Shown piece by piece: positions 47,346 to 57,410 of a stretch of DNA of 64,000 nt. The stretch's first letter is position 1, and each line of letters opens with the position of its first letter. The DNA is from Margaritifera margaritifera (taxonomy: Eukaryota; Mollusca; Bivalvia; Unionida; Margaritiferidae): positions 186,001 through 250,000 of the forward strand of contig JAQPZY010001266.1 in NCBI GenBank assembly GCA_029931535.1. Reading direction: 5' to 3'. The position numbers and the translations under genes were made by a program. Below the pieces are notes generated by a model. The model searched no databases and was not told where the DNA came from. It saw only the letters and a program-made list of their open reading frames with translations.

Positions 47346-47974
47346 GTGGGAATCTCGGTGGTTTCCAAGCTAGGACTCCAGAGGTGGGGCCTTGGGGGAG
47401 TGTAAGGACTGATATAGGAATCTATGGTGACTGCACAGTTTAACTTCCCTTTTAATGCCAAGTAAGTGTATGTAATTTAAGTTATGGATGAGGGCCTAGC
47501 CTCATCTCCCTCTTTGGGGGAGAATGCTGTTAGTATAAATGATTTGTCCTTTCTATGCAGAGAAAGGGATCTTATATATATGTGTGTGGTCAAGGAATGA
47601 AGTTAAATGACACCAACATTAATAAACAATGTAGTAACTATGTGACCAAAACTTTTCTTTCCCCTCGATGGTTCAATACATGAGTGAATTTGCATTCACA
47701 AGCTGACATATGTCAACTCCCTGGGTGATAAATATCAGGCCCACTTGGGCCTATTGTTTTGGACTTGGACTGTTTTTAGTTTACAGTGAAGGCTTAGATA
47801 TTTTACAAACACAAATCTTGTTTTACGTAAGTTTTTACACAGCAGTTGGGGCATATTTGTTTTAGAAACACAAATCTAGTCCTTCCAATAGCGTGCCTGA
47901 ATTATCATTTTCCAATCCTTAATAAATCAAAATTGAGCTTAAGTTGTCAAAATTTGACTCTTGGTATCTTTCAG

Positions 47975-48107
47975 GGTCATAAACAGCTGTGGGTGGAGGT
48001 TGCAGAAAAAATAACAATAGCAGTTCAACAAATTATTGAGTTTGCAAAAATGGTTCCCGGTTTCATGGACCTCTCACAGGATGACCAGATCATGCTGTTA
48101 AAAGCAG
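47975..48107 (+). CDS. ROR/HR3 exon: ligand-binding domain, helix 3 and signature region
   Basis: This 133-nt exon follows acceptor ATCTTTCAG and ends at donor GTATGA. It starts in phase 0 with GHKQLWVEVAEKITIAVQQI and continues through EFAKMVPGFM, then SQDDQIMLLKA, ending in phase 1. The EFAK, PGF and DDQ..LLK elements are the helix 3-4 nuclear-receptor LBD signature, where the coactivator groove forms. The helix 3 lysine of the charge clamp is in EFAK. The reading frame stays open into the intron on both sides, but similarity stops at the splice sites. Confidence 0.95.
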
Positions 48108-49121
48108 GTATGAAGCTGAGATCAAAAAAAATTTGGATGACTCCAAAATTCCAGATCATGGATCCACTTTATGCAAGAAAGTGGCTATAGAGAATACTTA
48201 CAGATTTATTCCTTTCTCTTTATTGTAGTGCCACAGAGGTATGATGATAATAATTCAGATCTCTAACACAAAATGGTACATGGTAAAGGTGATTTGCTTT
48301 TTTGTTGTCTATAACACATTTTGATTTTAATTTTTGAAAATTTTATGATCCAACAATGATATATTCTCATTCGTGACTATTGGCAGGATTTGCATATTTT
48401 TGGTCAAGAAGGATTTCAACCCCTCAGAGTTAGTGGCATAGTGTCCCATCTCTTTTACTATGTTTAGTTTGTATTACTAATTATAGCAACAAACTTTATA
48501 GTTTTGCTAAAACTAGTAACAAAGTATAGGTGCACTGACCTTTCTAGTTGCTTTTTATGTCAAGGGAGGCAAGTCAAATTTAGATAAATGATTAGACCTT
48601 GTTGTATTACCTGTTTCCTTTGGATATTCCACTGATGGAAATACTCGAAACAATAGTAGAACTATTTTTTAAAAGGAAATCACATCTATGATTCCTCAAA
48701 TAATGTTTCAAATGTTAATATAAATTCTCTGGTGATATATCAAGAAAATAAAATTTAGGATAATATTAAAAAGATTGTTTAGAGCAAAGTGTTTACAATA
48801 GTAAAAATGACCATGAATAGTAGTATCTCTGGAGCTGTGTTCTTCCATCTGATTTTGTGTAAATTAGTATGATTTCAGCCCTCTAAGCTATTAGTGTTTT
48901 AGTATGACTCCAAACTGTTAGTGTTTTCAATACTTTTATTATTCATTAGTGCAATTTCTTTAGAAGTTGGAAAAATGAAGATTCTGTAGCCAACCCATCA
49001 ATAGTATGGATTGCCCACCGAGTTCAAGTATAATGGCAAGTTGTTACAATTGCCAAGTTTGTTTAAATTTCACAACTCAGTATTGATCTTTTTATTAACT
49101 TCTTATTATCATTATCACATA

Positions 49122-49296
49122 GTAAAACCTAACTTGATGGACCACTGGTTTGGAAGACCACCTGTCACTTAAGATGGATTCTTCAAGCACAGATTATTTT
49201 TTGTTAGATAATGGAGTCGCCTTTTATGAGAGGCCACCTGTCATGAGAGACCACTTTTTGATAGCATAAAGGTTGTCATTCAAGATGGGTTTCACT
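49122..49296. mobile_element. possible TIR MITE (~175 bp)
   Basis: The left end after TA reads GTAAAACCTAACTTGATGGA. The right end, reverse complemented, reads AGTGAAACCCATCTTG. The inside repeats GACCACCTGTCA/GGCCACCTGTCATGAGAG. This form is common in pogo-like MITEs, but the target duplication is off by one base. Confidence 0.4.
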
Positions 49297-49356
49297 TTAC
49301 AACTGTGACAGTAATTTTTTGAGGCTGAGGCATAAATTGAATGTATTTTTTGTGTT

Positions 49357-49830
49357 GTGAATGGTGAGACATTGTTGTCACTTTGTCTTGCCTATGAATG
49401 GTGAGACATTGTTGTCACTTTGTCTTGCCTATGAATGGTGAGACATTGTTGTCACTCTGTCTTGCCTATGAATGGTGAGACATTGTTGTCACTTTGTCTT
49501 GCCTACGAATGGTGAGACATTGTTGTCACTCTGTCTTGCCTATGAATGGTGAGACATTGTTGTCAGTTTGTCTTGCCTATGGATAGTGAGACAGAGTTGT
49601 CACTTTGTCTTGCCTGTGAATGGTGAGACATTGTTGTCACTCTGTCTTGCCTGTGAATGGTGAGATATTAATGTCACTTTGTCTTGCCTGTGAATGTTGA
49701 GATAGAGTTGTCACTTTGTCTTGCCTGTGAATGGTGAGACGTTAATGTCACTTTGTCTTGCCTGTGAATGGTGAGATAGAGTTGTCACTTTGTCTTGCTT
49801 GTGAATACTGAGAAATAGTTGTCACTTGGC
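49357..49830 (+). repeat. 37-bp tandem array, ~12-13 units
   Basis: The unit GAATGGTGAGACATTGTTGT then CACTTTGTCTTGCCTAT is homogeneous at the left and more diverged at the right (AGATAGAG, ACGTTAATG variants). Confidence 0.95.
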
Positions 49831-50889
49831 ACTTATCAGGTGTTTTAACTCCTTAAATGAAGCGGATAACTTTTTTTCCAGCAGAGTACTAAAAGCAGGG
49901 AAAATACAACTGTCCTTCTGATAAGATCAATGCCTGGTGCAAAAGCACCAGCTGGAAATGCTCCGGTTGAACTTGAAACCAATTCTCTTGTCTCTTCATG
50001 TACCACAATAAACTGCTGATTGTGAGGCTTCAGTTGCCAAAACAAGACGCATAGAAATTCAAGAAGTGGGTTAGATCCTGTTAGTCTTAACCAGCTAATG
50101 CTTATTCAGTTAAAAGGGGTGCATCAAAATACTTTGATTATGGGGAAGACATAAGACATCAGAGAAGAAGAAAGAAAGATAACTATATACCCAAAACTGC
50201 AATTAAATGGTATGTTGGGAATATGAGCAGCAATTTAATGAGTAAACCCCCCCCCCCCCCCCTTCCAAATAAGCTGTGGTATCATCCACCTCTCTGACTT
50301 TTTTTTGGGGGGGGGATGGACGCACTGCGGGGAGTTCCTACTTGTAAATTTGTAAATTCCTGGCTACAACACAGTATATGTCTCATAAGTTGCTGTATTC
50401 AACTAAAAATTTGGGATGGTATTGCTCTAAAAGTTTTCTACTTTGATATTCTAGGAGTTAACCATCTTGCATGCAGAAGCAGAACTGTAAAGGCACTGTG
50501 TTCCATGGAAGACTTGTCTGACATCCTTTGGGCAGTTGTTAGGTGCAATGAGATGATCTCCAAAAGTTTAATAATAATGCCATTAAAGTTGCCCTATAGC
50601 AACTGTTGTTGTACTCCCAACAAACAGTGGGGGGGGGGGGGGGGTATACTGCAGTCAGTTTGTCCATCCATTTGCACTTTTATTTACTCAATATTTCCTG
50701 AACCCTTTGAGATATTTGTATAAATGGAGTCTGATCAGTATTTGAAGAAATTTAGTAACAATATTGAGATAACCATTTTAGATATTTTCATGAAACTTGG
50801 TATGCATTTGTATCATGACAATAGCGTTCCATGCAAGATTTGGCTTTGTCAGATCAGTACTTTTAAAGTTGTCTTCCCATTGCTCCTTT
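49831..50889. other. intron with homopolymer runs; no gene
   Basis: It contains a C-run at about 50248-50263 and G-runs at about 50309-50317 and 50628-50643. A 135-residue plus-strand open frame (50316-50723) is unrecognised, ends in the G-run region and is most likely chance. Confidence 0.5.
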
Positions 50890-51030
50890 GAATACATTCC
50901 CTGATCACATTAACGTTGGGAAAATAACTCTGCTACCTCCAGAATCTAGCCCTCCTGAAAAAAACGAAATTTGTCTTTTCTGGCAATATATAATATAGAC
51001 CAAGGGAAGAAACTCTTATCCATTACTTCT
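50890..51030. repeat. DIRS left inverted terminal repeat
   Basis: It contains CTGATCACATTAACGTTGGG, GAAATTTGTCTTTTCTGGCA and TATAGACCAAGGGAAGAAAC. Its reverse complement matches 56890-57019 along nearly the whole length, with scattered differences. Confidence 0.85.
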
Positions 51031-51439
51031 CCTTGACCACTGCTAGGTGGCACAAGTTTTAAGCTTTCACCAAATACTATCAACATAGCCCTGCAAGACC
51101 TCCAAAATCCTATGAATACCTTCGTGATTTCAACCATTCTATCCAGAAAGTTTGTATATTAGAGTGTAGTAAGGTTTTAACTACATCTGATAGACATTAT
51201 TTTTTTACTTCTGATCAATATTTATGTAGAATAATTTTGCAGTTGTGGACTTGGTTTATTCTGACCATGCACTCTGTCACAGTATGGTTGGCATGTGTTA
51301 GTTGGTTGTTATTCATGGTCATTGCATATATATTTTAGTTCATTTAAATAACGAGCATTGTTATTGTGATTTTTGATCACTTTCGGGTTGTTGATTTACA
51401 GTGTTGTTGTTCTTGTCATTTCAGTTACAAAATGACAAT

Positions 51440-52450
51440 GAAAAACAGTAAGTGCAAGAAATTTGAAGCTAACGAGGACACACGTGAGACGTGTCTCGCT
51501 TGCACAAAGTGTTCTTCACCCCTCAGCCTGTAATGTGTGAGCATTATGATCAGAGAATATCAGGTCCACCGTGTGCCATAAAAGTATCAAAAGCAAGGAG
51601 AAATGTGTGAAGTCTCGCACAGAGCAGTGCAATCATTTTTTGAGCCTTTTCCCAAAGGCAGCATCAGTTGCTACCATAGTGGGGGACATCAGGATGGTTC
51701 CCCTCCAAAATTTGACATATGATGCTGACTGCAACGATTACATTGGGTGAATTGGAGGAACAAAGGGTTGAAAAATTGCTGTCCTTGAATTCTTTTCAGA
51801 TGCTGTTAGAGCTGCAGCTGTGTCGATTAATACAGGAAATGACGATACAATTGCTAAATTGGGGACAGTTTTTGCCCCTTGCGTTGCAAACTTAGTGGAT
51901 AATTTGGAGCTTATGGGTGAGTGTCCTCTCATATCTAGGCAGCCCGGTGGGTGTAAGTACCCCCACATGTCGAGCATGGCCTTCATACCTGGTATAGAAT
52001 GCATTTGGACGCATTGACCACCGAACTTCCGACATTAGACAAGAACATTGCTTGGTGAATAAGACTACTCTGCTGTTCTACAGGGTGGACAAGAATGTCT
52101 TTCACACCACCTTGAAGATCATGTGTAATATTGTGGCAACATCTTCATTGTTGGACCTAGCATCATTAGTCATTTGTTTTGCTTGCCAAAAAAGCAGACA
52201 GTTATCATGCCTGGGAATCAACGGCTTGGATCGCCAAGGTCATTAACGGGGCTGCACACTGTTCCATGGCTAACGCTCTGATGGCCTCTGTGAAGTTCGA
52301 TTTGGTGAGACGAGATGCCTGTCTTTGCTTGTCATCATTTCTTGGCACTCTGTGCAGTACCCTTTGGGTCGCTGTTACTATTTGGCAGTAGGATAGAGGA
52401 AGTGGGGAGGCACGCAGCACAGGAACTGCCCCTCCAACTTGCCATGCCTT
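51440..52450 (+). pseudogene. DIRS Gag-like region, broken
   Basis: Short open stretches occur in shifting frames. One is an Ala-rich start (AAAVSINTGNDDTIAKLGTV), then LVDNLELMGE, and later MASVKFDLVRRDACL with LGTLCSTLWVA. The arrangement ahead of the RT region and the RRDA..L pattern resemble DIRS first open reading frames, which are poorly conserved. There are several stops. Assignment rests mainly on position. Confidence 0.55.
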
Positions 52451-52689
52451 CTTCTCAGGCATTAGGATGAATCAATCTCGGCCTCAATGGAGAGGTAACC
52501 GTCCGCAAAGAGATGAGAGGTCAAATATAGCAGTCTACTGGTTGGCGCCGGACTCCTTCATTTCCTTCAGTGTTGGATCAAACCATTTTTGGAAAACGAA
52601 TGAGTGATCCAAGTTGTTTGAGAGGGGCTTTGGATTTCATTTATCCAGCCCCCTCCCTTTTCATCTTCCCCTTGCACGACAGATATACA

Positions 52690-53370
52690 ATCAGATTTGC
52701 AGAAAGCCGAAATTATGCATAAGGAGATCAGGTTGTTACTCCACGATCTGGCGGTGGAGATTTTTTCGGAAACGGAACTCTTTTCTTGGGGGTTTTATTG
52801 CATGCTCTTAATAGTGTCAAAGGCTATCAGAAAACTCGGGCCGATCATTGACCTCAAACATCTCGACAAATTGCTGTGTCGAAGTTCAGGATGGAAACGG
52901 GTCAATCAATCAGACTTTCCATCAAACGGGATGAATTTGCGATCAGTCTAGACTTGTCTGAAATATTTCCATGTCCCTATTCACCTAGCCGCATGCAAGT
53001 TCCTTCTGTTTACCTTCCAAGGAAAAATATACCAGTTTTGCACGCTCCCCTTGGGTTTCAATATAAGTCCATGGGCCTTCACAAAACTTATCAACTGCAT
53101 TGTCACCCTGTTCTGATTGACTTTATCAACAGCGACCGTGGCATATCTTAATGACGTCCTCAAAAAACACAGAGTAAGTTCTATTCTGGTGAAAGGCAGG
53201 AACAAACTCCTGTTTAGTTTTGGTTACTTAGGCTTTTCAGTGAACTGGGAAAAGTTGGATCTCATCCCATGCCAATGTTTTGTCCATGTAGGCTGGGAGT
53301 TTATGACCAATCTCAACCTCGTCCATCTCCCTTATGTATGCATGTTATGGATTATCAAAAACTTGTAGAG
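52690..53370 (+). pseudogene. DIRS reverse transcriptase remnant
   Basis: Pieces in three frames read, in order, ELFSWGFYCMLLIVSKAIRK with IIDLKHLDKLL, then FRMETGQSIRLSIKRDEFAI with SLDLSE, then VYLPRKNIPVLHAPLGFQ, then AYLNDVLKKHR and LGFSVNWEKLDLIPCQ. These are the motif series of DIRS/Ty3-like reverse transcriptases: fingers, first catalytic Asp in SLDLS, and the YxDD box. The YxDD box reads YLND, so one catalytic Asp is lost, and frameshifts separate every block. It is not functional. Confidence 0.85.
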
Positions 53371-53460
53371 TTGATTTCCAACAGGGAGTTGATTACAGTG
53401 AGAGAGTTCCTGCAACTCCTCAGTTGACTCAATGCGGCTGCGGATCTGATTCTGTGCCCC

Positions 53461-53793
53461 TTGCAGATGGCCCTGCTGGCCAATTGGCACCACTATTCTG
53501 ACCTTCTCACTCAGAATCAGAATGTCAGGATCACGATCGTAGTAGTAGCATTCCTGTGTCAGTGGCACAACAAAGGTTGTCTCATGGCAGGAATTCCTCT
53601 GAAAAAGCCCCAACCAGAAATTACGGTATGCATGGATACCAGTTCGTACAGTTGGGAAGTCCGCCTGTTACCATCATTCAACATGGTCAGCAGCAGGTGG
53701 GGTTTAGAGGAATTACCTCTTCACATCAACCTTCTGGAAATGAAGGCTTTAATCTATGCTTTTCATGTCTAGAAGGAACAACTCTACAGGAAG
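53461..53793 (+). pseudogene. DIRS RNase H remnant, left part (split by hAT element)
   Basis: An open stretch reads ITVCMDTSSYSWEVRLLPSF, then SRWGLEELPLHINLLEMKAL and IYAF. This matches the D...S..W....G.W...E..HIN.LE..A pattern of DIRS RNase H. The coding sequence stops at 53793 at the nested hAT element. It resumes at 55125 after the second copy of the 7-bp duplication. Confidence 0.82.
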
Positions 53794-54251
53794 CAGAGAT
53801 GCTTCCAGGGCGCGCGATTGCACAAATCGCGCAACATTGGTATGAATTCGCGCATTAGGAAAGCAGTGATGCGCTACGAATCGCGCAACATTGGAATGAA
53901 TTCGCACATTTGGAAAGCAGTGATGTGCTAGAACTCCCGCAACTTGCTTCAAAGTCGCGTATATAAAAAATATACTATGCGCAGCAGTATACAAACGTTA
54001 TTTGTAACTGTTAACTGTTAAGATAAATTGAATAAATAAGAGTTGAAAAATAAATTCAAAAGTAAGGATATTTTTTTTCTTCACAATACCTCTTTCCATT
54101 CCGAAGTCTGCAGATGTACGGTAAGACAAAAGGATACTTGGAAATCCCGCTGATTATTTATAACCGAAACACGTGTGTCCTATGTAGTGGTTCTGCAAAT
54201 GATGCCCTTTCCTCTCATTTGCGCATGCGCTAACTTTGGTGCATTTCCGGA

Positions 54252-54600
54252 ATGTGTAATTCAGCATGGCAAGACGTAAGATTACAGTTTTTTTTTCAAC
54301 ATCAAGTTAGTGGTGGTGGGAATGTGGAAAGTGAACTTAAAGTCAGTGGTTACGGGAATGTGGAAAGTGAAAGGGAGAATGAAGAAAGTAGTGGAGTTTC
54401 TCACAAAACGGAGGATGATGGTTCAAAAACAATGTCAGGTGCCAAGTTAGATGTACCGCCAAAAAAGAAACTGAAATATGAAGCAAAGTTTCAGAATTCT
54501 TGGTTGTCAGAGTACAAATGGTTACAACACAGCACCAAGACAGGAGGTATGTTCTGTGATATTTTCAAAAGTTGTGGGGAAAAGTAACCCTTTTACATTG
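54252..54600 (+). pseudogene. hAT transposase N-terminal fragment (zinc-finger region)
   Basis: A 111-codon open frame has a Ser/Glu-rich start with a duplicated GNVESE segment, then PPKKKLKYEAKFQNSWLSEY and KWLQHSTKTGGMFCDIFKSC. The K..F...WL.EY.WL......MFC...C order matches the TTF/BED-like finger at the start of ZNF862/ZMYM-type hAT proteins. A frameshift near 54585 ends the frame in the finger, although the following bases still resemble the family in another frame. Confidence 0.75.
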
Positions 54601-54681
54601 GAAATGGACTGCTTGAATTTTAGGACTTCGACTCTTAAATGACACGCAGAGTCACATGTCATATCCAGGCATTAAAGGCTA

Positions 54682-54985
54682 ATGCACTCAAATCAGACTT
54701 TCAAATCTTGTTTTGAAGCAGAGATATCCAAGAGACAAATTGATCACAACAATCATAAAGAACAGTTTCCCAACTTGTGCAGACTGGCTAAGTTAGCTAT
54801 GCATATGCCCCATCAGACGGCAGACTGTGAAAGGGGGTTCTCTGCACAGAACAATATTCACACTCAGCTTAGAAACAGATTAAGCCCAGAAACAATCAAT
54901 ACATTAATGCTTATACAACTAGAGGGGAAATCTTTCGAAGATTTTGATTTTGATAGAGCCTAAACAGAGTGGAGCAGGAAGAAAG
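54682..54985 (+). pseudogene. hAT transposase C-terminal dimerisation domain fragment
   Basis: The open frame contains FPNLCRLAKLAMHMPHQTAD, CERGFSAQNNIHTQLRNRLS and LMLIQLEGKSFEDFDFDRA. It is a clear hAT C-terminal (dimerisation) domain with the CERGFS motif. A stop follows DFDFDRA where the related sequence would continue (TEWSRKKD is readable after it). The central catalytic domain is absent, so the element is a deletion derivative. Confidence 0.9.
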
Positions 54986-55117
54986 ACGGATATTTAAGTG
55001 TTAGGTAAATATTGAACTATGTACTTTTCCTCACCCCCTTTTTCTTTCTACTCCCCCCTTATTTTGGGGACAAGGGGGGAGCTCCCCCCTTAAGATGAAA
55101 TCCTGGCAGCATCCCTG

Positions 55118-55720
55118 CAGGAAGTATTCTTATCATATCGGACAACTCTGTGGTGGTGGCCTATCTCCTCAAGTGGGGGAGGGTCCAAATCACCCAACCT
55201 ATGCTTTCTGGTTTGGAGATTTCTGCATTGGTGCTCCCATATAAATATAACCATAACATTTTGACACGTTCACGTCAGGCTCAGTGTCCTGACTGACTCG
55301 CTGTCAAGAAAGGGCCAGATTCTTAATACCAAGTGTTCCATTCATTGTAGAATCACAAACTGCATACCTTTGTCTCTCTGGTCACGGACTCAGAAGCCTG
55401 GGCCATGGATGCGCTATCAATCAATTAGGAGGGGTTTTGGGCTTTGGCCTACACATACACACACATGGTCTTAGTACTGAAAACAATACAGAAATTGAGA
55501 GGTCCAAACTGCAAACTTATTCTGATGGCCCCTCTCAGAAGGGACAAGTCCTGGGTCAGCAATCTACTCAATCTAGTGATAGACATGCCCAGAAAAATCC
55601 CATTGAAGCCGAACCTACTCAGCAGCAGCGGTCACAGGTATTTCATCACTGTCCGGACTGGCTCCTCCTCCATGCCTGGCTCTTGTCAGGAGAGCTCTAC
55701 GAAGAAAAGAATTTGAGCCT
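55118..55720 (+). pseudogene. DIRS RNase H end and following linker/methylase-like region
   Basis: After the nested hAT element the frame reads ILIISDNSVVVAYLLKWG, matching the TDN..VVAYL core of DIRS RNase H (its catalytic Asp present). Later, LVLKTIQKLRGPNCKLILMA with PLRRDKSWVSNLLNLV matches the segment after RNase H in DIRS/PAT elements, a region sometimes annotated as a methylase-like domain. There are several stops and frame changes between. Confidence 0.8.
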
Positions 55721-56600
55721 TTGATTGTGGAGAGAATTTTGCAAGCTAGAAGGACATCCACTTTGAAGGCATATGTGGGAAAGTGGTGTGTATTCAGGGA
55801 CTGGTGCAAACTCGACGGCATCGTCTCTTTGTGTGTCTCAATCCCTCAGCTGGCTGATTTCTTACTCGAGCTGTTCAAGGAGAAAAAGTTGGCCCCGGTT
55901 ACTATCAAAAGCTACCGCTGCATGATTTCTGACACTTTCAGATCATGGCAGAGGGGATATTGGTCATGATAAAGATCTATCAGACATGCTTGTCAATTTT
56001 GATTTGAATATTCCAAAATCCCTCACCCAGTTTCCTAAATGGAGTCTCTTGTGGGTTTTGACATGGCTCAATTCAGATCATCTCGAGCCTTTAGCCAGAA
56101 CCTCGCTGAAGCTACTATCATACAAGACATGCTTAATGATGGTCTTAGATTTGGCATGCGGCTTCAGTGAGTTACATTCACCTTCCGAAGGACCCAAACT
56201 GTCTCCAGTTCAGATCAGATGGTTTTGTGGTCCTAATGACACAGCCAGGCTTTGTAGCTAAGAATAAGCTGCCATCAGCGGGCAATCAGAGAGTCGTCAT
56301 ACACTTCCTTTCTTCAATAAATATGTTTAGAGTAGCGATCATGCAAGACCCTGTATGCACTCTCAAGCAATACTTGAAGTGCAGAGAGAAAAGTCGTGAA
56401 ACACGAAAGCTTCTTCTTATGGTGAAGGCTGGGAAAGAGGATATCACGCCTCAAGCTCTATCATCGTGGCTGAAGTGGGTTATACATTCAGCATACTCTG
56501 AAGTCTCAAAAGATCAGATTCACTTCATGAAGATTTCAACTCGTGAAATTAGAGCAATCTCTGAGAGCCTCACTTTGGAACGTAATATTTAGAATCACAG
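55690..56600 (+). pseudogene. DIRS tyrosine recombinase remnant
   Basis: Frame pieces: ERILQARRTSTLKAYVGKWC with VFRDWCKLDG and PVTIKSYRCMISDTFRSW (N-terminal core-binding part); then LARTSLKLLSYKTCLMMVLD with LACGFSELHSP; then DPVCTLKQYLKCR and FMKISTREIRAISESLTLER. The order matches DIRS recombinases. The Arg expected before SELH is not there (reads CGFSELH), and the His expected in the H-x-x-R box is Arg (REIR). With two or more frameshifts it is inactive. Confidence 0.85.
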
Positions 56601-56665
56601 AGATGAGATTTGAATCTGGTGGGTCCAATGGCTGCTGCCCAGATGACCACTAGACCCAGTTGACA
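56585..56665 (-). other. tRNA-like sequence on the minus strand (doubtful)
   Basis: The reverse complement has GGGTCTAGTGGTCATCTGG and, later, CCAGATTCAAATCTC at about tRNA A/B-box spacing. It lies just after the recombinase remnant, inside the DIRS element. It could be a SINE head or chance similarity. Confidence 0.35.
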
Positions 56666-56889
56666 TTGGCACAATCTCCTCGTGGGCAGTAATGCAGTGC
56701 TTTCGCTGGATTTGGCCACAAAATTTATCAGTAAAGAAGAGTTCATTCATTTTCTCCTCCTTGGCTGTGTATAGTTGTCACGGATCATGTGACCATCAGT
56801 TGTGCTGCTCTGAAGTTGAGAGTGCAATCTAGCCTTTATATAGGGAATTGAGCCATTCTTCCCTTGAAGGGTGGCCATGGTAGAGGTAA

Positions 56890-57019
56890 GATGCTCAGCA
56901 TTCCCTTAAGAGTTTCTTCCCTTGGTCTATATGATATATAGATGGAAAAGACAAATTTCATCTTTTCAGGAGGTGGCAGAATTTATTTTCCTGATGTTAA
57001 TGTGATCGGGTAAGTATTC
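56890..57019. repeat. DIRS right inverted terminal repeat
   Basis: It contains GAGTTTCTTCCCTTGGTCTA, GAAAAGACAAATTTCATCTT and TTAATGTGATCGGGTAAGTA. It pairs with 50890-51030 as a diverged inverted repeat. Its outer end marks the element boundary at about 57019. Confidence 0.85.
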
Positions 57020-57302
57020 TCAGAGAAACATAATTTAGCATAAAAAAAATTGCTTTCTTGAAAATTGTATTTACACTTCATGGCTTGTGGGAGGTATTCT
57101 GTAAGCACTAGCTTACTAACAGAGTTTTATCTGTAGTGAGGCATGATGTCCTTTTAAAGCAGTTTCATTGGTAGTTTTGTCTGCACATAAAAATAATTTG
57201 AGATCTTCATCGAAATTAAAGTATCTACATAATTGTAAAAAAAAAAAATGTACAACTTTCTCACTCGTATTGACAAATTTATTGCATCATTTGGTATTAC
57301 AG

Positions 57303-57410
57303 GAAGTTTTGAGCTGGCTTTAATGCGGTGTTGTCGAGTATATGATGCTCCCACGGATAGTGTTGTCTTCGGAGAATATTTTCTACCTCTGGAAGCCTTC
57401 TCAGCATTCA
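57303..57410 (+). CDS. ROR/HR3 exon: ligand-binding domain, helix 5 region
   Basis: This 108-nt exon follows acceptor GGTATTACAG and ends at donor GTAAGT. With the G from the previous exon it reads GSFELALMRCCRVYDAPTDS and continues to LPLEAFSAFS, ending in phase 1. GSFELA..R is the conserved start of helix 5 in HR3/ROR receptors, and the following segment covers the beta-turn region. The exon lies only about 280 bp downstream of the right end of the DIRS-like element. No later LBD exon (helices 6-12, including the activation helix) was recognised between here and 64000, so the gene most likely continues past the window. Confidence 0.92.

Larger units (their letters stand above)
53794..55117 (+). 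mobile_element. hAT transposon, internally deleted, nested in the DIRS element (1324 bp)
   Basis: The ends CAGAGATGCTTCCAGG (left) and CAGGGATGCTGCCAGG (reverse complement of the right end) are typical hAT terminal repeats. The 7-bp direct repeat CAGGAAG lies directly outside both ends (53787-53793 and 55118-55124), close to the 8 bp expected. Removing the insert joins the RNase H sequence. Inside are two transposase remnants and a GCGCGATT/AATCGCGC-rich left region with a duplication of TCGCGCAACATTGGTATGAA-like sequence. Confidence 0.9.
50890..57019 (+). mobile_element. DIRS-type (tyrosine recombinase) retrotransposon, decayed, ~6.1 kb including a nested insert
   Basis: Inverted terminal repeats of about 130 bp bound remnants in the order Gag-like, reverse transcriptase, RNase H, post-RNase H region, tyrosine recombinase. 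That order and recombinase type are typical of DIRS elements, which replicate through a circular intermediate and integrate by recombinase, without a DDE integrase. All domains are broken by stops and frameshifts. A hAT element (53794-55117) splits the RNase H region. The element lies in the last intron seen, in the same orientation as the receptor gene, and ends 283 bp before the next exon. Confidence 0.88.
12712..57410 (+). other. ROR/HR3-type nuclear receptor gene, partial (7 exons, internal part)
   Basis: Seven exons assemble into one continuous frame of 918 nt. They encode a nuclear receptor DNA-binding domain, its C-terminal extension, a hinge and the first part of a ligand-binding domain. 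The family is the ROR/HR3 orphan receptors (NR1F), ligand-regulated transcription factors that bind an AGGTCA half-site with an A/T-rich 5' extension, usually as monomers, in the nucleus. The evidence for ROR/HR3 is the zinc-finger sequence with CEGCKG P-box, the extension reading VKFGRMSKKQREKVEDE, and the LBD stretch QQIIEFAKMVPGFM, which resembles invertebrate HR3 more than vertebrate ROR. Introns are about 9.0, 4.6, 10.1, 6.1, 4.8 and 9.2 kb. All boundaries are AG/GT and phases match at every junction. The A/B domain, promoter and the rest of the LBD are not in the window or not recognisable. Confidence 0.93.

Noticed and set aside
50316..50723. 135-residue plus-strand open frame
   Set aside because: It starts next to one G-run and passes through another, with no known motif and no splice or promoter context to support it.
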